Source of the DNA: Dysgonomonas sp. UBA7710
GTDB taxonomy: Bacteria > Bacteroidota > Bacteroidia > Bacteroidales > Dysgonomonadaceae
NCBI RefSeq assembly: GCF_002482385.1
Contig: NZ_DLFW01000005.1
Location: 1 to 16,214, forward strand
Reading direction: 5' to 3'
Length of the DNA stretch: 16,214 nt
In this document: positions 16,017 through 16,214 of the stretch, piece by piece
Position numbering within the stretch: the first letter of the stretch is position 1
Layout of the letters: each line of letters opens with the position of its first letter
Program-made: the position numbers and the translations under genes
The notes under the pieces: generated by a model
Told to the model about the DNA's origin: nothing
Databases searched by the model: none
The model's input: the letters and a program-made list of their open reading frames with translations, nothing else

Positions 16017-16038
16017 AATAATTAAAATGCGTAAAAGT

Positions 16039-16214
16039 TGTCACCTTTGTTACTTTTTGGGGAATAGTTACAAGTAGACAAGATACGAGATACGAGTTGT
16101 TAACTGATGACTGATAACTGTTCACTGAAAAAAGTGTTACCTTTTTTAAGAGTTACGAGTTACGGGTTGGCTGGCGCCCTGTTTTGTATCACGCAAAGAC
16201 GCAAAGGCGCAAAG
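16039..16214. repeat. Right copy of the 176-bp terminal inverted repeat
   Basis: Inverted copy of 1-176 with 173 of 176 positions identical. Mismatches correspond to left positions 40, 156 and 173; the two inner ones lie within 21 bases of the divergence point. The match runs to the last base of the window, so its outer limit is unknown. No coding capacity. Confidence 0.95.

Larger units (their letters stand above)
15807..16038. other. Leader and promoter region of the rhamnose operon
   Basis: Very AT-rich, without an ORF that looks real. It holds a -7-like box near the rhaB start and, at 15981-16016, another tract of 7-base reiteration, next to the terminal repeat. No clear binding site of an AraC-type RhaR could be picked out by eye. 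With the adjoining terminal repeat the gene-free end spans 408 bp. Confidence 0.5.

Noticed and set aside
15807..16038. Riboswitch or structured leader upstream of rhaB
   Set aside because: The region is AT-rich without stable paired segments or a known aptamer core; the likely transcript leader is only about 20-25 bases if the -7 box is correct.
1..16214. Classic IS element or composite transposon
   Set aside because: No transposase, integrase or resolvase gene inside the inverted repeats, the 176-bp repeats have no coding capacity, and target duplications cannot be seen because the window ends at the repeats.

Overview
The window comes from a Bacteroidota genome, most likely order Bacteroidales. 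A Dysgonomonas- or Parabacteroides-like host is my inference. The reasons are a GH97/GH76/GH106 glycosidase repertoire with signal peptides or lipoprotein signals, a Bacteroides-type L-rhamnose catabolic gene set, a TonB-dependent receptor, weak ribosome-binding sites, -7 boxes of the TAnnTTTG type, and G-rich intergenic repeats. Base composition is moderately AT-rich. There is no rRNA, tRNA, CRISPR array, transposase, integrase or phage gene.

Layout: (1) 1-410 is gene-free and holds the left copy of a 176-bp terminal inverted repeat, a G-rich palindromic repeat and an intrinsic terminator. (2) 411-3690, minus strand, is a two-gene unit: a GH76 glycosidase (first) and a GH97 glycosidase (second), separated by an array of eight 7-bp units. 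(3) 4085-7629 is a divergent pair: an HTH regulator (minus) with an unrecognised C-terminal domain, and a TonB-dependent receptor (plus) with no SusD partner. (4) 7642-7684 is a perfect 19-bp hairpin terminator between convergent units. (5) 7700-15806, minus strand, is a complete L-rhamnose release, import and catabolism operon in the order rhaB, rhaI, rhaT, GH106 alpha-L-rhamnosidase, rhaD. (6) 15807-16214 is the rhaB leader followed by the right copy of the 176-bp repeat in inverted orientation.

How the genes fit together: the GH106 lipoprotein would cut terminal alpha-L-rhamnose from rhamnosides, RhaT would import the free sugar through the inner membrane, and RhaI, RhaB and RhaD would convert it to dihydroxyacetone phosphate and L-lactaldehyde. 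The lactaldehyde reductase and the AraC-type RhaR known from Bacteroides rhamnose clusters are not in this window. The receptor may supply an oligosaccharide or another ligand across the outer membrane, but its substrate cannot be read from sequence.

The most unusual aspect is the non-coding DNA. The whole 16.2-kb block is bracketed by inverted repeats matching at 173 of 176 positions. Several gene gaps carry short tandem reiterations of 7 or 8 bp, or G-rich palindromic elements, and in two cases these elements overlap a stop codon (GH76, rhaB).
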